39,904 nt of DNA from Streptomyces violaceoruber (GTDB lineage Bacteria > Actinomycetota > Actinomycetes > Streptomycetales > Streptomycetaceae). Below the pieces are notes generated by a model. The model was not told the origin of the DNA, did no database searches, and saw nothing but the letters and a program-made list of their open reading frames with translations. Position numbers and translations under genes: made by a program. Below are positions 15,977 through 23,636 of this stretch, in pieces; position 1 is the stretch's first letter, and each line of letters starts with the position of its first letter. The DNA lies in contig JODI01000112.1 of the NCBI GenBank assembly GCA_000720805.1, positions 1-39,904 of the forward strand, in the 5' to 3' direction.

Positions 15977-16722
15977 GGCTCTGTTCACGAGAACGTAACA
16001 GCAGATGTTCACCACTTCGGGAGGCGTCGCTGGTGGCACTGTTCGATTGCGGTAGCAGCACTCGCGCTACAACCTCCGTGGGCGCCGCGCCGGCCATTGA
16101 CGCCCTTCCGTTGTATCGAACACGGTTGCGGAAGCAAGGTGCGATCCTGCATGTATGAACGATCTGGGCGACGCGCACCTTCGCACCTTGACGCTGCGAT
16201 TTATGGCCCTCCTCGCAGCCGACACCAAGGATCAGCTTGCCTGGCTGGGTGAGCGCGAGCTGGAGACGAAGGACGTCGTTGAAGAGGTGGAGCTCCTCTG
16301 CCGCGTTTCCGAAGGACTCGCGGAGCGCGGAGCCTTCGAGCCCAAGGATTTGCGCGATCTTCGGGCCATCGGCCGTCGCCTGGGCAAGATCGATGCCGCC
16401 TGCCGTGTTGGCCTATGGGCCAACGCCCTGGCCACAGATCTGGCGTGGGACGACGTCCGTCCTCTCGCCCGCCGATTTCTCCTCACGACGCTGGGCGACT
16501 GGCGTCAGCCACTGCCACGCCCCGTGCGCCCGTACATGGGCGACCATTGAGCACATCCAGGCCGCCTGCGCGACTCTGCCTCAGCCAGCACCGCAAACTC
16601 GTGAACGCGGACGTTGTGGCAGCCGCTTCTCGGGCTGAACTCAAGCAGCGTTCGAATCCCCGGTGTGCTCTGGTGCCTCCCAAAGTGGTGAACATCTGCT
16701 GTCCGTTCTCATGAACAAAGCC
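15977..16722 (+). mobile_element. 746-bp non-autonomous element with long inverted repeats and a passenger gene
   Basis: Left end 15977-16025 (49 bases) and right end 16675-16722 (48 bases, inverted) match at about 44 of 49 positions with one gap. Both begin GGCT-Y-TGTTCA-Y-GAGAACG and contain CAGCAGATGTTCACCACTT. The element sits inside an ISL3 transposase gene between near-identical 8-bp repeats. The only gene inside is the 131-codon frame at 16155-16550, which is not a transposase. The GGCTCTGT tip and 8-bp duplication suggest mobilisation in trans by an ISL3-type transposase. Size and structure resemble a MITE carrying cargo. Confidence 0.8.
16155..16550 (+). CDS. Passenger gene of the 746-bp element (hypothetical, 131 aa)
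   Basis: ATG 16155. The product is mostly helical and acidic: LRTLTLRFMALLAADTKDQL, ERELETKDVVEEVELLCRVS, then FEPKDLRDLRAIGRRLGKID, and ends VRPLARRFLLTTLGDWRQPL. Regular hydrophobic spacing, full codon bias and lack of stops argue it is a real protein, not chance. There is no helix-turn-helix, DDE or HUH motif, so it is not an obvious transposase. I recall small actinomycete hypothetical proteins of this type but no function. Being the only cargo between two inverted repeats, it may help the element persist or be a captured host gene. Confidence 0.7.
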   Translation: MNDLGDAHLRTLTLRFMALLAADTKDQLAWLGERELETKDVVEEVELLCRVSEGLAERGAFEPKDLRDLRAIGRRLGKIDAACRVGLWANALATDLAWDDVRPLARRFLLTTLGDWRQPLPRPVRPYMGDH

Positions 16723-17780
16723 ACCCAGCTCGCGGGCGATGGCGCTGAGCCAGCGGCCGGAGTCGGAGACCGCATGCACCGCTTCGAACAGCCGCTTGGC
16801 GTGGCGCCGAGCGGGAGTATCGGCCGCCTCGGGCCGTTCTGCGGACGGTGGTGAGGCCGGTTCGGCGTCAGGCACTGCGGCGGACAGACAGCCGCGGTGG
16901 GCGGCGGCGATGTCCGAGACCCGTTTCGAAAGCCCTTGCCAGAGGTGGAAGCGATCGCTGACCTGCACCGAGTCCCGGGCTCCGGCGGTGATGCCCTGCC
17001 GGTAGGTGAGCGAGCCGTCCCGGCACACCACCTGCACGTCAGGATGCATGCGCAGCCAGGCGGCCAGTTGTTCGGCATCGCGCCCAGCCCATAAGTCGAT
17101 CGGCGGCCGCGTGTCGGCATCCACGAGCAGCGTGCCGTAGACGTCCGAGTACAGGGCGAAAGTCGTCCACGCCCAGCACTCGCGGTGCCGCGGCCGACGG
17201 CAGCCGCATGCGCATCAAGTGGAACAGCACGCTCGTCCGTGACAGCGGCACCTCCAGGATGTGCAGGAGCCGGGCGCCGCCGCGGCCGGCGAGCAACACA
17301 CCGGCCATCTCCACCAGGTGCTGCAGCAGGGGGCTGCGGCGCTGGTAGCGCACCGTTAGCCCTTTGACCTGCTCGGCGAATGTCCGCCGAGTGCAGTTCG
17401 GGCTGTCGTAGAACAACCGCCGCACCGACAGTCCGATCAGCACCGGCCGGCCACCGACAGCGACGTCGGCCAACGTGCGGAGATACCGACTGTGCACCCG
17501 TTCCGACTCGTGACCGCAGTCCGGACACGCCACCATCAACTCCCGGGTGCGAGCAGAGATGCGGACCACGCCGCCCGCCGACCACACCCGTTCCACCCGC
17601 ACCGCATCCAGGTGCGGAGACATGATCCGTACGAGGTCATCACACTCGCTGACAATGCCGCCGTCCGTGACGGAGCGTCACCGCGGCCACCCCGGGGTGC
17701 GGGCGGCCGGTCAAGCGATTCCAGCGTGCCGGGCGGCACTGACATCGCGACTGGGTCACGCGAAGAGTCACGGCGTGGCG

Positions 17781-17921
17781 TCACGAGCGGTACGAGGTGA
17801 TCGCTCGGGCGGCGCGGACCTGGCTAGACGCCTTGTCCGGCTTGTATGTGTGCACGGGCTTGCCGCTCGCCAGGTGCTGGTCGCAGGTACGTGCTCCGCA
17901 CTTACATGTCAACTGGTCCAT
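17781..17921 (-). CDS. Small Cys-containing protein (46 aa)
   Basis: ATG at 17921 preceded by GGAGGG at close spacing, a strong ribosome binding site. The product begins MDQLTCKCGARTCDQHLASG and ends in a basic helix (SSQVRAARAITSYRS). The C-x-C-x4-C-x2-H pattern could hold one zinc ion with an outside ligand, or be redox active. It lies between the ISL3 element's right end and a decayed TetR fragment, so it may itself be a remnant leader. Its clear start signal and composition support a genuine small gene. Confidence 0.5.
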   Translation of the reverse strand: MDQLTCKCGARTCDQHLASGKPVHTYKPDKASSQVRAARAITSYRS

Positions 17922-17969
17922 TTTCCCTCCCGCGTAATGGTGATCAGGCAGCGGGCTGATCGCGCCGGG

Positions 17970-18425
17970 CTACAGCTCGCCGATACCGGTGAGCGTGGAA
18001 TGGACGATCAGCGCCAGGCTGCTGCGCCGGGCCGCCTTGGTGAGTCCGCTCACGCGCGTCCCACCCTCCTGCCCGGCTGCGGCGGCGAGCATCGTCACGA
18101 GATCGTGCGCCAGAGCCTTCGCGGTCTTCTTGTCGGTCGACGGACCATGGCTGCGCTTGATCGCGGCGGCGAGCGCAAGAACAGCGGGCTTGGTGACGCG
18201 GTGGTAGCCCCGGATGAAACGAGGGTCCCCCTCGGCGGCGACGGCTGTCAGAGTCCGCATGAGCACCAGGTGCTCGTTCCAGCAGTCCAGGAGCGCGTCG
18301 ACCGCACGGCGGGTACCGGTCAGGCCCTCGTCGGCCCAGGAGCCGTCCTTGAAATCCGCGAGCACCTCGCGAGTCTTGTCGGCGATCGTCTGCGTGGCGT
18401 CGAGAACAGCCTCCTCGACGGCGCC
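17970..18425 (-). pseudogene. TetR-family regulator, C-terminal ligand domain remnant
   Basis: The open frame gives AVEEAVLDATQTIADKTREV, then ALLDCWNEHLVLMRTLTAVA, RFIRGYHRVTKPAVLALAAA and SSLALIVHSTLTGIGEL. Helix pattern and length fit the C-terminal domain of an EthR/TetR-type regulator. The N-terminal helix-turn-helix is absent: upstream of ~18425 the DNA codes for the tail of a Y-family polymerase in another frame. A deletion has fused the two remnants. Family assignment rests on helix pattern only. Confidence 0.5.
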
Positions 18426-19151
18426 GGCGGGCGCGGTCCGCGGCGGCTTCGGCTGCGCGGGCGCGGGCGTCACCAGGATCCAGGGAGAGCTGGCGGTAGG
18501 CACTGCCGGGCGGCAGCAGACTGTCGGCGCGGATCGCGAAGGCGCGGACTCGTGCTCGCTGCAGCCCGCGGGCGGTCAACAACCCCAGGGCGGCGCCGGC
18601 GAGTGCCGGTGAGTGGTCGGTGGGTTCCGGCCGCGGGTACGCGTGGTCGAGCTGCGGTCGGCGTACCGCACGGTGAGGGTGAGCCGGCTCGCGATCCGGC
18701 TTTCGCCGCGCAGGCGCCTGCCGATCTGTTCGGCGAGCCCCAGAACGGCTCGGTGATGCCGCGCCGGGTCAAGACAGTCCCGTTCGAACACGAGGTCGGC
18801 GACCAGGTGCGCCGCCGGTTCCGAGGGGGTGACCGGGCGGGGATCGTGGCCGCGGGCTCGCTCGGCCAGCAGCCGGGCAGGGCCGGCGCCGAGCAGGCGT
18901 TGGAGGGTTGCCGGGGGTATGTCGGTGACCTGGCCGATGGCGTGCAGTCCGTGTCTGCCGAGTGTGTCCGCTGTGGCGCGGCCGATCCCCGGCAGTGCGG
19001 TGACCGGGCGGGGGTACAGCCAGTCGGCGGCCTGCCCGTCGGGAACCCAGGTGGTGTCGCCCGGGGCGGACGCGTCGGCCGCCATGGAAGCAAGCATGCG
19101 GTTGTTGGCGTGCAGGTGGAGGTGGGCGATATGCCGCTGACGTGCGGTCAT
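18415..19151 (-). pseudogene. Y-family (DinB-type) DNA polymerase, internally deleted and frameshifted
   Basis: Starting at ATG 19151 the frame reads MTARQRHIAHLHLHA, a typical N-terminus, then jumps to NNRMLASMAADASAPGDTTW. This skips roughly 85 residues of the palm that hold catalytic acidic residues. The remainder is recognisable: YPRPVTALPGIGRATADTLG (helix-hairpin-helix), LGAGPARLLAERARGHDPRP, and little-finger strands LTLTVRYADRSSTTRTR. A frameshift near 18635 moves to PEPTDHSPALAGAALGLL ... RARVRAFAIRADSLLPPG. Such polymerases copy damaged DNA and are often SOS-induced. This copy cannot be catalytic. Its stop overlap with a small upstream gene preserves the original operon start. Confidence 0.8.
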
Positions 19152-19285
19152 CGTGTGCCCCCCGGGTTCACCGGACACCTCAGGCCGTCCCGCCGCCACG
19201 CCAGGGGCAGAGCTTCGATGCCGGGCTCGCCGATGCGGACGAACGAGATGAACGGGATGAACGGGACGCACACGCTTCGCGGCAT
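19148..19285 (-). CDS. Small conserved-looking peptide gene coupled to the polymerase (45 aa)
   Basis: ATG 19285 follows GGAGGTGA at ideal spacing, the best ribosome binding site in the neighbourhood. The peptide starts MPRSVCVPFIPFISFVRIGE and ends in RRDGLRCPVNPGGTR. Its stop overlaps the polymerase start as ATGA (19148-19151), the usual sign of translational coupling. A hydrophobic Pro/Phe/Ile segment followed by a basic tail could be a clamp-binding or membrane-touching peptide. By analogy with ImuA-ImuB cassettes it may have assisted the polymerase. No homologue is certain. Confidence 0.6.
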   Translation of the reverse strand: MPRSVCVPFIPFISFVRIGEPGIEALPLAWRRDGLRCPVNPGGTR

Positions 19286-19336
19286 ACCGCTCACCTCCAA
19301 CCGCCGGGCCGGTTCGCCCACCTTGCAGACAATGTA

Positions 19337-19353
19337 TCGAACTTAATTCGAAC
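19337..19353 (-). promoter_or_regulatory. SOS-box-like repeat upstream of the small gene/polymerase pair
   Basis: TCGAA-CTTAA-TTCGA (19337-19351) is a perfect dyad, and TCGAAC also recurs as a direct repeat 11 bases on. Actinobacterial LexA boxes are TCGAAC-N4-GTTCGA; this dyad is one base tighter. It lies 52-68 bases before the small gene's ATG, a sensible place for a damage-response operator. Confidence 0.35.
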
Positions 19354-19396
19354 ATCGTGACGCGAGAGGACGACGCGAGCGAGACGACGCGGGACG

Positions 19397-20143
19397 TCAG
19401 ATCTGGTTCTCGCCGGCGTCGACGTACAGGTTGGCCCCGAGGATGAAGCTGCTCTGCTCGGAGGCGAGGAAAGCCACCACGTTGGCGACCTCCTCCGGGC
19501 GCCCGATCCGGCCCAGCGGGACCCCTGCGGCGAACTGTGACTTGGTGAGAGGTGTGCCTCCCGCGGCCACGGCATCGAGTCCGGGAGTGTCGATGGTTCC
19601 CGGGGAGATCGCGTTGACCCGGATACCGCGATCCTTGAGCTCGTTGGCCCAGGTCCGGGCGAAGGACCGGATCGCCGCCTTGGAGGCCGCATAGGCGCCG
19701 AAGGCCGCGACACCGTCATCGGCGCGCACCGAGGAGTTCAGGATCACCGACGCGCCGTCGTTGAGCAGCGGCAGCGCCTTCTGCACCGTGAACAACGTGC
19801 CCCGGACGTTGACGCCGAAAGTCTGCTCGAAGTGCTCCTCGGTGACCTGCTGCAGCGTCGCGAACGACGCGGTGCCGGCATTGGCGAACACCACGTCCAG
19901 GCCCCGGCCCCGGGCGCGGACCGCGGTGTAGAGCCGGTCCAGGTCGGCCAGGCGGGAGACATCACCCACCACCGCGGTGGCCCCTGCCGGGCCGATGGTC
20001 TCGACGGCCGCGTCCAGCACGTCCTGGCGCCGGCCGGTGATGAACACGTGCGCGCCCTCGGCTGCCAGCCGAACGGCGGTCGCCAGGCCGATCCCGGTGC
20101 CGCCGCCGGTGACGACGGCGGTCTTGCCTTCGAGCTGTCCCAT
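19397..20143 (-). CDS. Short-chain dehydrogenase/reductase (classical SDR)
   Basis: 248 residues. The N-terminal Rossmann glycine motif is TGGGTGIG (residues 12-19), followed by FITGRRQDVLD and the NAGTASF segment. The catalytic Ser lies in ILNSSVRADDG, and Tyr-Lys in YAASK. The C-terminal SPGTIDTPG and the Asp/Gly-rich LYVDAGENQI tail complete the family. Arg/Arg after strand 2 suggests NADP preference. Substrate unknown. The gene is divergent from a TetR gene with a dyad between, an arrangement common for stress-inducible or xenobiotic-responsive SDRs. Confidence 0.93.
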   Translation of the reverse strand: MGQLEGKTAVVTGGGTGIGLATAVRLAAEGAHVFITGRRQDVLDAAVETIGPAGATAVVGDVSRLADLDRLYTAVRARGRGLDVVFANAGTASFATLQQVTEEHFEQTFGVNVRGTLFTVQKALPLLNDGASVILNSSVRADDGVAAFGAYAASKAAIRSFARTWANELKDRGIRVNAISPGTIDTPGLDAVAAGGTPLTKSQFAAGVPLGRIGRPEEVANVVAFLASEQSSFILGANLYVDAGENQI

Positions 20144-20163
20144 GCGAATGGCCTCCCCAAATT

Positions 20164-20183
20164 TCAGTACCGATCGATACTGA
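20164..20183. promoter_or_regulatory. Probable TetR operator between the SDR and TetR genes
   Basis: TCAGTA and TACTGA are perfect inverted half-sites around CCGATCGA, giving a 20-base site 21 bases upstream of the SDR start. A related sequence (ACCGACCGGTACGG, 20206-20219) nearer the TetR start could be a weaker second site. Confidence 0.65.
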
Positions 20184-20226
20184 ACGAGACCATAACACCT
20201 TACGCACCGACCGGTACGGAAGAGCT

Positions 20227-20847
20227 ATGATCGACGGCATGGAGACAGGGCAGAAGGCACCGATCGGCCGGCCGAGGAGTTTCGACGCCGACGAGGCGCT
20301 CGACCACGCCATGCGGGTCTTCTGGCAACAGGGCTACGAAGGCGCCAGCCTCACCGATCTCACCAACGCCATGGGCATCACACGCACCAGCATGTACGCG
20401 GCTTTCGGCAACAAGGAGGACCTGTTCCGCAAGGCCCTGGAGCGCTACACCGAAGGCCCCGCCTCCTACGGCGCCCGGGCCATGCAGGAACCGACGGCCC
20501 GGCAGGTGGCCATCGCGTTCCTCAACGGCTCCGTCCGGGCCACGACCCACCCCGGTCGTCCCAGCGGGTGCCTCGGCGTCCAGGGATCCCTCGCCGCCGG
20601 TGCCTCGGGACGCCATGCCCGCGACACCCTTGCCGCCTGGCGCGACGAGCACACCTCCCTCCTCCGCGACCGGTTCCAGCAAGCCGTCGACGAAGGCGAC
20701 CTGCCCCCCGACACCGATTCCGGCCTACTCGCCCGCTACCTCATGACCGTGGCGAACGGCATCGCCGTCCAGGCCGCCGGCGGCGCCTCCCGCGACGACC
20801 TCCAGCAGGTGGCCGACATGGCCCTGCGAAGCTGGCCGCCTGCCTGA
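20227..20847 (+). CDS. TetR/AcrR-family transcriptional regulator
   Basis: 206 residues. GGAAGAG lies close before ATG 20227; Met5 is an alternative. The N-terminus GRPRSFDADEALDHAMRVFW, then YEGASLTDLTNAMGITRTSM and YAAFGNKEDLFRKALERY, is the textbook helix-turn-helix of the subgroup that controls adjacent reductase genes. The C-terminal part carries CLGVQGSLAAG, a Cys-containing loop common in this subgroup that can sense electrophiles or oxidants; that role is inferred. It likely represses the divergent SDR gene and itself. Confidence 0.92.
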   Translation: MIDGMETGQKAPIGRPRSFDADEALDHAMRVFWQQGYEGASLTDLTNAMGITRTSMYAAFGNKEDLFRKALERYTEGPASYGARAMQEPTARQVAIAFLNGSVRATTHPGRPSGCLGVQGSLAAGASGRHARDTLAAWRDEHTSLLRDRFQQAVDEGDLPPDTDSGLLARYLMTVANGIAVQAAGGASRDDLQQVADMALRSWPPA

Positions 20848-20890
20848 CGGCCCTGACCGGTGGCCGGGGCCCATTGGGGTGTGCCGTGCG

Positions 20891-21559
20891 TCATCCAGCG
20901 GGCAGAAGATCCAGATCAGCCATCCGTGTCCTGGTATCCGCTCCCGAGATCCATACGTGTGCGTTCCAACCTGCGTCGAGCGCGGCATCCACATTCACCG
21001 GGCGGTCGTCGAAGAAGAGGATGTGCTCCGGTGGGAGCCCCAGCGCGTTCGTTACGTGGTGGTAGATGGCTCGGTCGGGTTTGGCCAAGCGCAGTTCCGA
21101 GGAGAAGAACCAGTCGGTGATGTACGGGGCCCATGGCGTTCGGCGGGCGGCTTGGGCCATCTCGCGTGTGGCGTTGGACAGGATGCCGACGCGAACGCCC
21201 TTCCTGGACAGAGAGCTGAGGAGGGACATGGCGTCCGGGCGGATCGTTGTCCAGGCCTCGGTGTCGATGTGGGTCAGCTCGACGATGACGCGCCCTGTCG
21301 GAGGGATGCCGAGTTCGGCGAGTACGTCGCTCCAGAAGGCCTGTGCGGTGCCGCCACGGTCGTACGCGTCGCGGTAGGCCCAGTAGGCGGCGCCCACGAC
21401 TTCGGGGTGACGGTCGAGCGGGGCCGCGAGAGAGACGTAGAGGCTGGGCGGGGTGGCGAGGACCTCGCCGAGGTCGAAGATGACGATGTGTGGCGTGCGT
21501 GTGCTGCTACTCGTCCGGTCCTCTCCAGGGTTTGCGCCGTGCCGGTGCGTTGAACTCAT
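20891..21559 (-). CDS. HAD-superfamily hydrolase (IA-type phosphatase-like)
   Basis: 222 residues from ATG 21559. An upstream in-frame start would lie inside the previous gene and lacks a ribosome binding site, whereas GGGAGG sits just before 21559. Motif I is FDLGEVL, with nucleophile Asp29 but Gly where the acid/base Asp usually sits, as in many HAD-IA members. Motif II is ILSNAT, motif III the Lys in LRLAKPDRAIY, motif IV FFDDRPVNVDAA. It is cytoplasmic and expected to hydrolyse a small phosphate ester. Its start overlaps the stop of the upstream phosphoesterase-like gene as ATGA, so the two are coupled. It is the last gene of the importer operon, pointing to an imported phosphorylated substrate. 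Confidence 0.9.
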   Translation of the reverse strand: MSSTHRHGANPGEDRTSSSTRTPHIVIFDLGEVLATPPSLYVSLAAPLDRHPEVVGAAYWAYRDAYDRGGTAQAFWSDVLAELGIPPTGRVIVELTHIDTEAWTTIRPDAMSLLSSLSRKGVRVGILSNATREMAQAARRTPWAPYITDWFFSSELRLAKPDRAIYHHVTNALGLPPEHILFFDDRPVNVDAALDAGWNAHVWISGADTRTRMADLDLLPAG

Positions 21560-22170
21560 GCTGCCTCCCAGGAGTGGATATGACGCCACGTCATGTGCTG
21601 CCACCAGTGGCTGTTCCAGTCGGCGCGGAATTCGAGGAGTGAGTACCAGCGGGCGATGAAGGAGGCGGGTGGCTGGAGGGGCAGGCCGGTCAGGAAGTCC
21701 GCGACTTCCGCGCTGAGGTGGTTGTCCACGACCAGGTCGTGACTGGCCAGGCCGAGATGTGCGGCGAATTCGTATGCGGCGACCGGTGTCACCAGGTAGT
21801 CGTCGACGGGGACCGACAGGGGCGCCACCGCCTGGGCTACGGCGTCGGCGACCCGGCCGAGGGGTTCGTTCGGCTGGTTCCCGGACTCGTCGAGGTTGAT
21901 GTTGTAGTCGCAGGCGCCGGTCTCCTTGGGGTCGATCCCGCTGTTGTAGACAGGGAAGGGGCGGACGTTGTCGAAGACAGGGTCGAGGGCGGCGATGAGC
22001 TCGGCCTCGGTCGCACGCGTGTACAGGTTTCCGATGAGCGTGGCGTGCGGCGGGAAGGCTCCTGCCGATACCAGGCCGAACTGCTTGTTCAGGGCGTGAG
22101 TCACCTGGGTGACGGTCCAGCAGGTCGCCGGGTCGGGTCGAAGGAAGATCCCATAACGAATGTCCGTCAA
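21556..22170 (-). CDS. 2H phosphoesterase / 2'-5' RNA ligase-like protein
   Basis: 204 residues with a TTG start (22168-22170) preceded by GAGAAAG. The opening strand RYGIFLRPDP, a helix, and PPHATLIGNL with the H-x-T motif at residues 42-44 match the first half of a 2H phosphoesterase. The second H-x-T/S motif is not clean: the candidate is the His in EFAAHLGLASHDL, so activity needs checking. Proteins of this superfamily open 2',3'- or 1,2-cyclic phosphates, and one branch (DUF1045) accompanies phosphonate metabolism. Sitting between a UgpB-like importer and a HAD phosphatase, it plausibly linearises an imported cyclic or diester phosphate. Confidence 0.75.
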   Translation of the reverse strand: MTDIRYGIFLRPDPATCWTVTQVTHALNKQFGLVSAGAFPPHATLIGNLYTRATEAELIAALDPVFDNVRPFPVYNSGIDPKETGACDYNINLDESGNQPNEPLGRVADAVAQAVAPLSVPVDDYLVTPVAAYEFAAHLGLASHDLVVDNHLSAEVADFLTGLPLQPPASFIARWYSLLEFRADWNSHWWQHMTWRHIHSWEAA

Positions 22171-22216
22171 AGCCTTTGTTCTTTCTCTTCGTGTTGCTCG
22201 CGTGATCGGTGGTCCA

Positions 22217-23596
22217 CTACTGGCCGAGCTGGTCCTGGTACGTCTTGATCGCTTTCTTCGCGTCGGCGGCTGCCTGGTCGAGTGCCGCGGCGACCGGCTT
22301 CTGGCCGGCGAAGGCGGCCTGGAGCTGGTTGATGTTGCCGGTGCGGATGGCGGTCATCGCACCGGTGACACAGCCGGCTGTCGCCGACACGATCGGGGTG
22401 TTCTTGAGCTGGGTGGTGAACGCCTGGAAGTTCGGGTTCGCCTTGAGGTACGCCTGCTGGGTGGGCGAGGCGTCGGTCTTGGTGTTGACCGGCAGGTAGC
22501 CGGTGGCGTGGCTGAACTCCTCCTGGGCGGCGGGCGAGGCGAGGAAGGTTTCCAGCTTCCACCCGGCCACCTGCTGCGCGGCCGTGGCGGTGTTGCTGAG
22601 CCAGAGGGCGGACCCGCCGATGAGGGTGCCGGAGCCGGCCTCGGGACCGGTGGTGGGGAACGGCAGGGCCTCGTAGTCGAAGCGGGTGCCGCTCTTCAGC
22701 GCGCCGAGGACGCCCGAGCCTTGCAGCATGAAGGCGACCTTGCCCGCCTGGAAGCCGGAGATGGCAGCTGAGCCGTCGGGCGCCCCGTCCACGGCCGCAC
22801 CCGTGTGGTAGAGGTCGGCCACCTTCGTGATGGCCGCCTTCGCCGCACCGGTGTTGATGGTGATACCGGAGGCGGCGGTGCCCTTGCGGCCGTTGTCCGG
22901 GGTGCAGAAGTCCTGGCCCGCGGTCGCTGTGAGCTGTTCGATGTACCAGTCGTCGTCGGGCATGGTGAAGCCCTTCTGACCGGTCTTCTTCGCCACGGTC
23001 CTGGCCGCGGCCGCCACGGCGTCCAGGGAGCTCAGGTCCGTGGTCCTGGATATGCCGGCCTTCGCCAGCAGGTCCCGGTTCACCCACAGCATGGGGGTGG
23101 ACATGTTCATCGGGACGGCCTGCAGTTCGCCGTTGACCGTGTAGTAGTTGCGGCCCGCCGGGGACAGGTCGTCGAGCTTCAGATCCCCGGGGTTCGCCTT
23201 GGCCATGTCCGCGGCCGGGAGGCTCTTCTTGACGTCGGTCATGAACCCGGTGGCGATGTCACCGGCGAGCATGATGGTCGGGGTGGAGCCGTTGCGCAGC
23301 CCCGCCGTGTACTTGGCCAGGAGGTCGGCGTAGATGCCCTGGTAGGTGGCCCTGACGTGGATCTTGCCCTTGTGGGCGGCGTTGAACTCGCTGATCAGCT
23401 TGTTGAAGGCGACGCCGTTGGCGGCACCGAGACCGTGCCAGATCGTGATCTCGGTGACGCCCTTGGCGTTCTTCAGGGCGGACGGTGCGGGCACGGACGA
23501 CCCGCTGTTCGCTCCGGCCGAGGTCGAGCTGCTGCAGGCGGCTGAGCCTGCCATGACGGCTACCGCGATGGCCGTGGCCACGATTCTGTTCTGCAT
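22217..23596 (-). CDS. ABC transporter solute-binding lipoprotein (UgpB/MalE type)
   Basis: 459 residues from ATG 23596, with AGGG eight bases upstream. A longer in-frame start at 23650 would bury the signal. The N-terminus MQNRIVATAIAVAVMAGSAA then Cys is a lipoprotein signal, so the mature protein is anchored outside the membrane. TEITIWHGLGAANG opens the cluster-B/D periplasmic-binding fold. LQAVPMNMSTPMLWVNRDLL closely follows the pattern of glycerol-3-phosphate binders (UgpB: STPVLYYN). The family binds sugars, polyols or glycerophosphodiesters. The downstream phosphoesterase and phosphatase genes favour a phosphorylated ligand. Confidence 0.92.
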   Translation of the reverse strand: MQNRIVATAIAVAVMAGSAACSSSTSAGANSGSSVPAPSALKNAKGVTEITIWHGLGAANGVAFNKLISEFNAAHKGKIHVRATYQGIYADLLAKYTAGLRNGSTPTIMLAGDIATGFMTDVKKSLPAADMAKANPGDLKLDDLSPAGRNYYTVNGELQAVPMNMSTPMLWVNRDLLAKAGISRTTDLSSLDAVAAAARTVAKKTGQKGFTMPDDDWYIEQLTATAGQDFCTPDNGRKGTAASGITINTGAAKAAITKVADLYHTGAAVDGAPDGSAAISGFQAGKVAFMLQGSGVLGALKSGTRFDYEALPFPTTGPEAGSGTLIGGSALWLSNTATAAQQVAGWKLETFLASPAAQEEFSHATGYLPVNTKTDASPTQQAYLKANPNFQAFTTQLKNTPIVSATAGCVTGAMTAIRTGNINQLQAAFAGQKPVAAALDQAAADAKKAIKTYQDQLGQ

Positions 23597-23636
23597 GAGG
23601 ATTCCCTTGAGTCGATGCGGGAGGGATGAGGCCGCT

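Larger units (their letters stand above)
15295..17623 (-). pseudogene. ISL3-family transposase, multiply inactivated
   Basis: The N-terminus carries the zinc finger (CPDCGHESERVHSRYLRTLA), then RRLFYDSPNCTRRTFAEQV ... VPLSRTSVLFHLMRMRLP ... PRVLGVDDF. A frameshift near 17165 leads into LLVDADTRPPIDLWAGRDA ... VQVVCRDGSLTYRQGITAGA ... FHLWQGLSKRVSDIAAAHRG ... WLSAIARELG. There a 746-bp element interrupts the gene, and it resumes as LGLNRRTVAKYARATSWQEC ... GHYQRVKMAIAPLRRGLP. An in-frame TGA at 15597-15599 interrupts CAELD-THDLVRQF. A last frameshift near 15350 separates KLQKRITAG from VPLLRHRVILRALLRRRHP. Four lesions: the element cannot move by itself. Confidence 0.88.
15282..17683 (-). mobile_element. 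Defective ISL3-family element interrupted by a 746-bp insertion
   Basis: The broken transposase is bounded by an identical 19-base sequence in inverted orientation (15282-15300 and 17665-17683, reading CCGTGACGGAGCGTCACCG on the right). Each copy is itself partly palindromic. I use these as the visible ends. No clear 8-bp target duplication is seen outside them, so the true tips may lie a little further out. Removing the internal insertion and one target repeat leaves a transposase frame of about 525 codons, normal for ISL3. Confidence 0.6.

Noticed and set aside
16640..16662. A tRNA T-arm-like string (GTTCGAATCCC) inside the 746-bp element
   Set aside because: The flanking bases do not pair as a T-stem, and no anticodon or acceptor arm can be folded around it.
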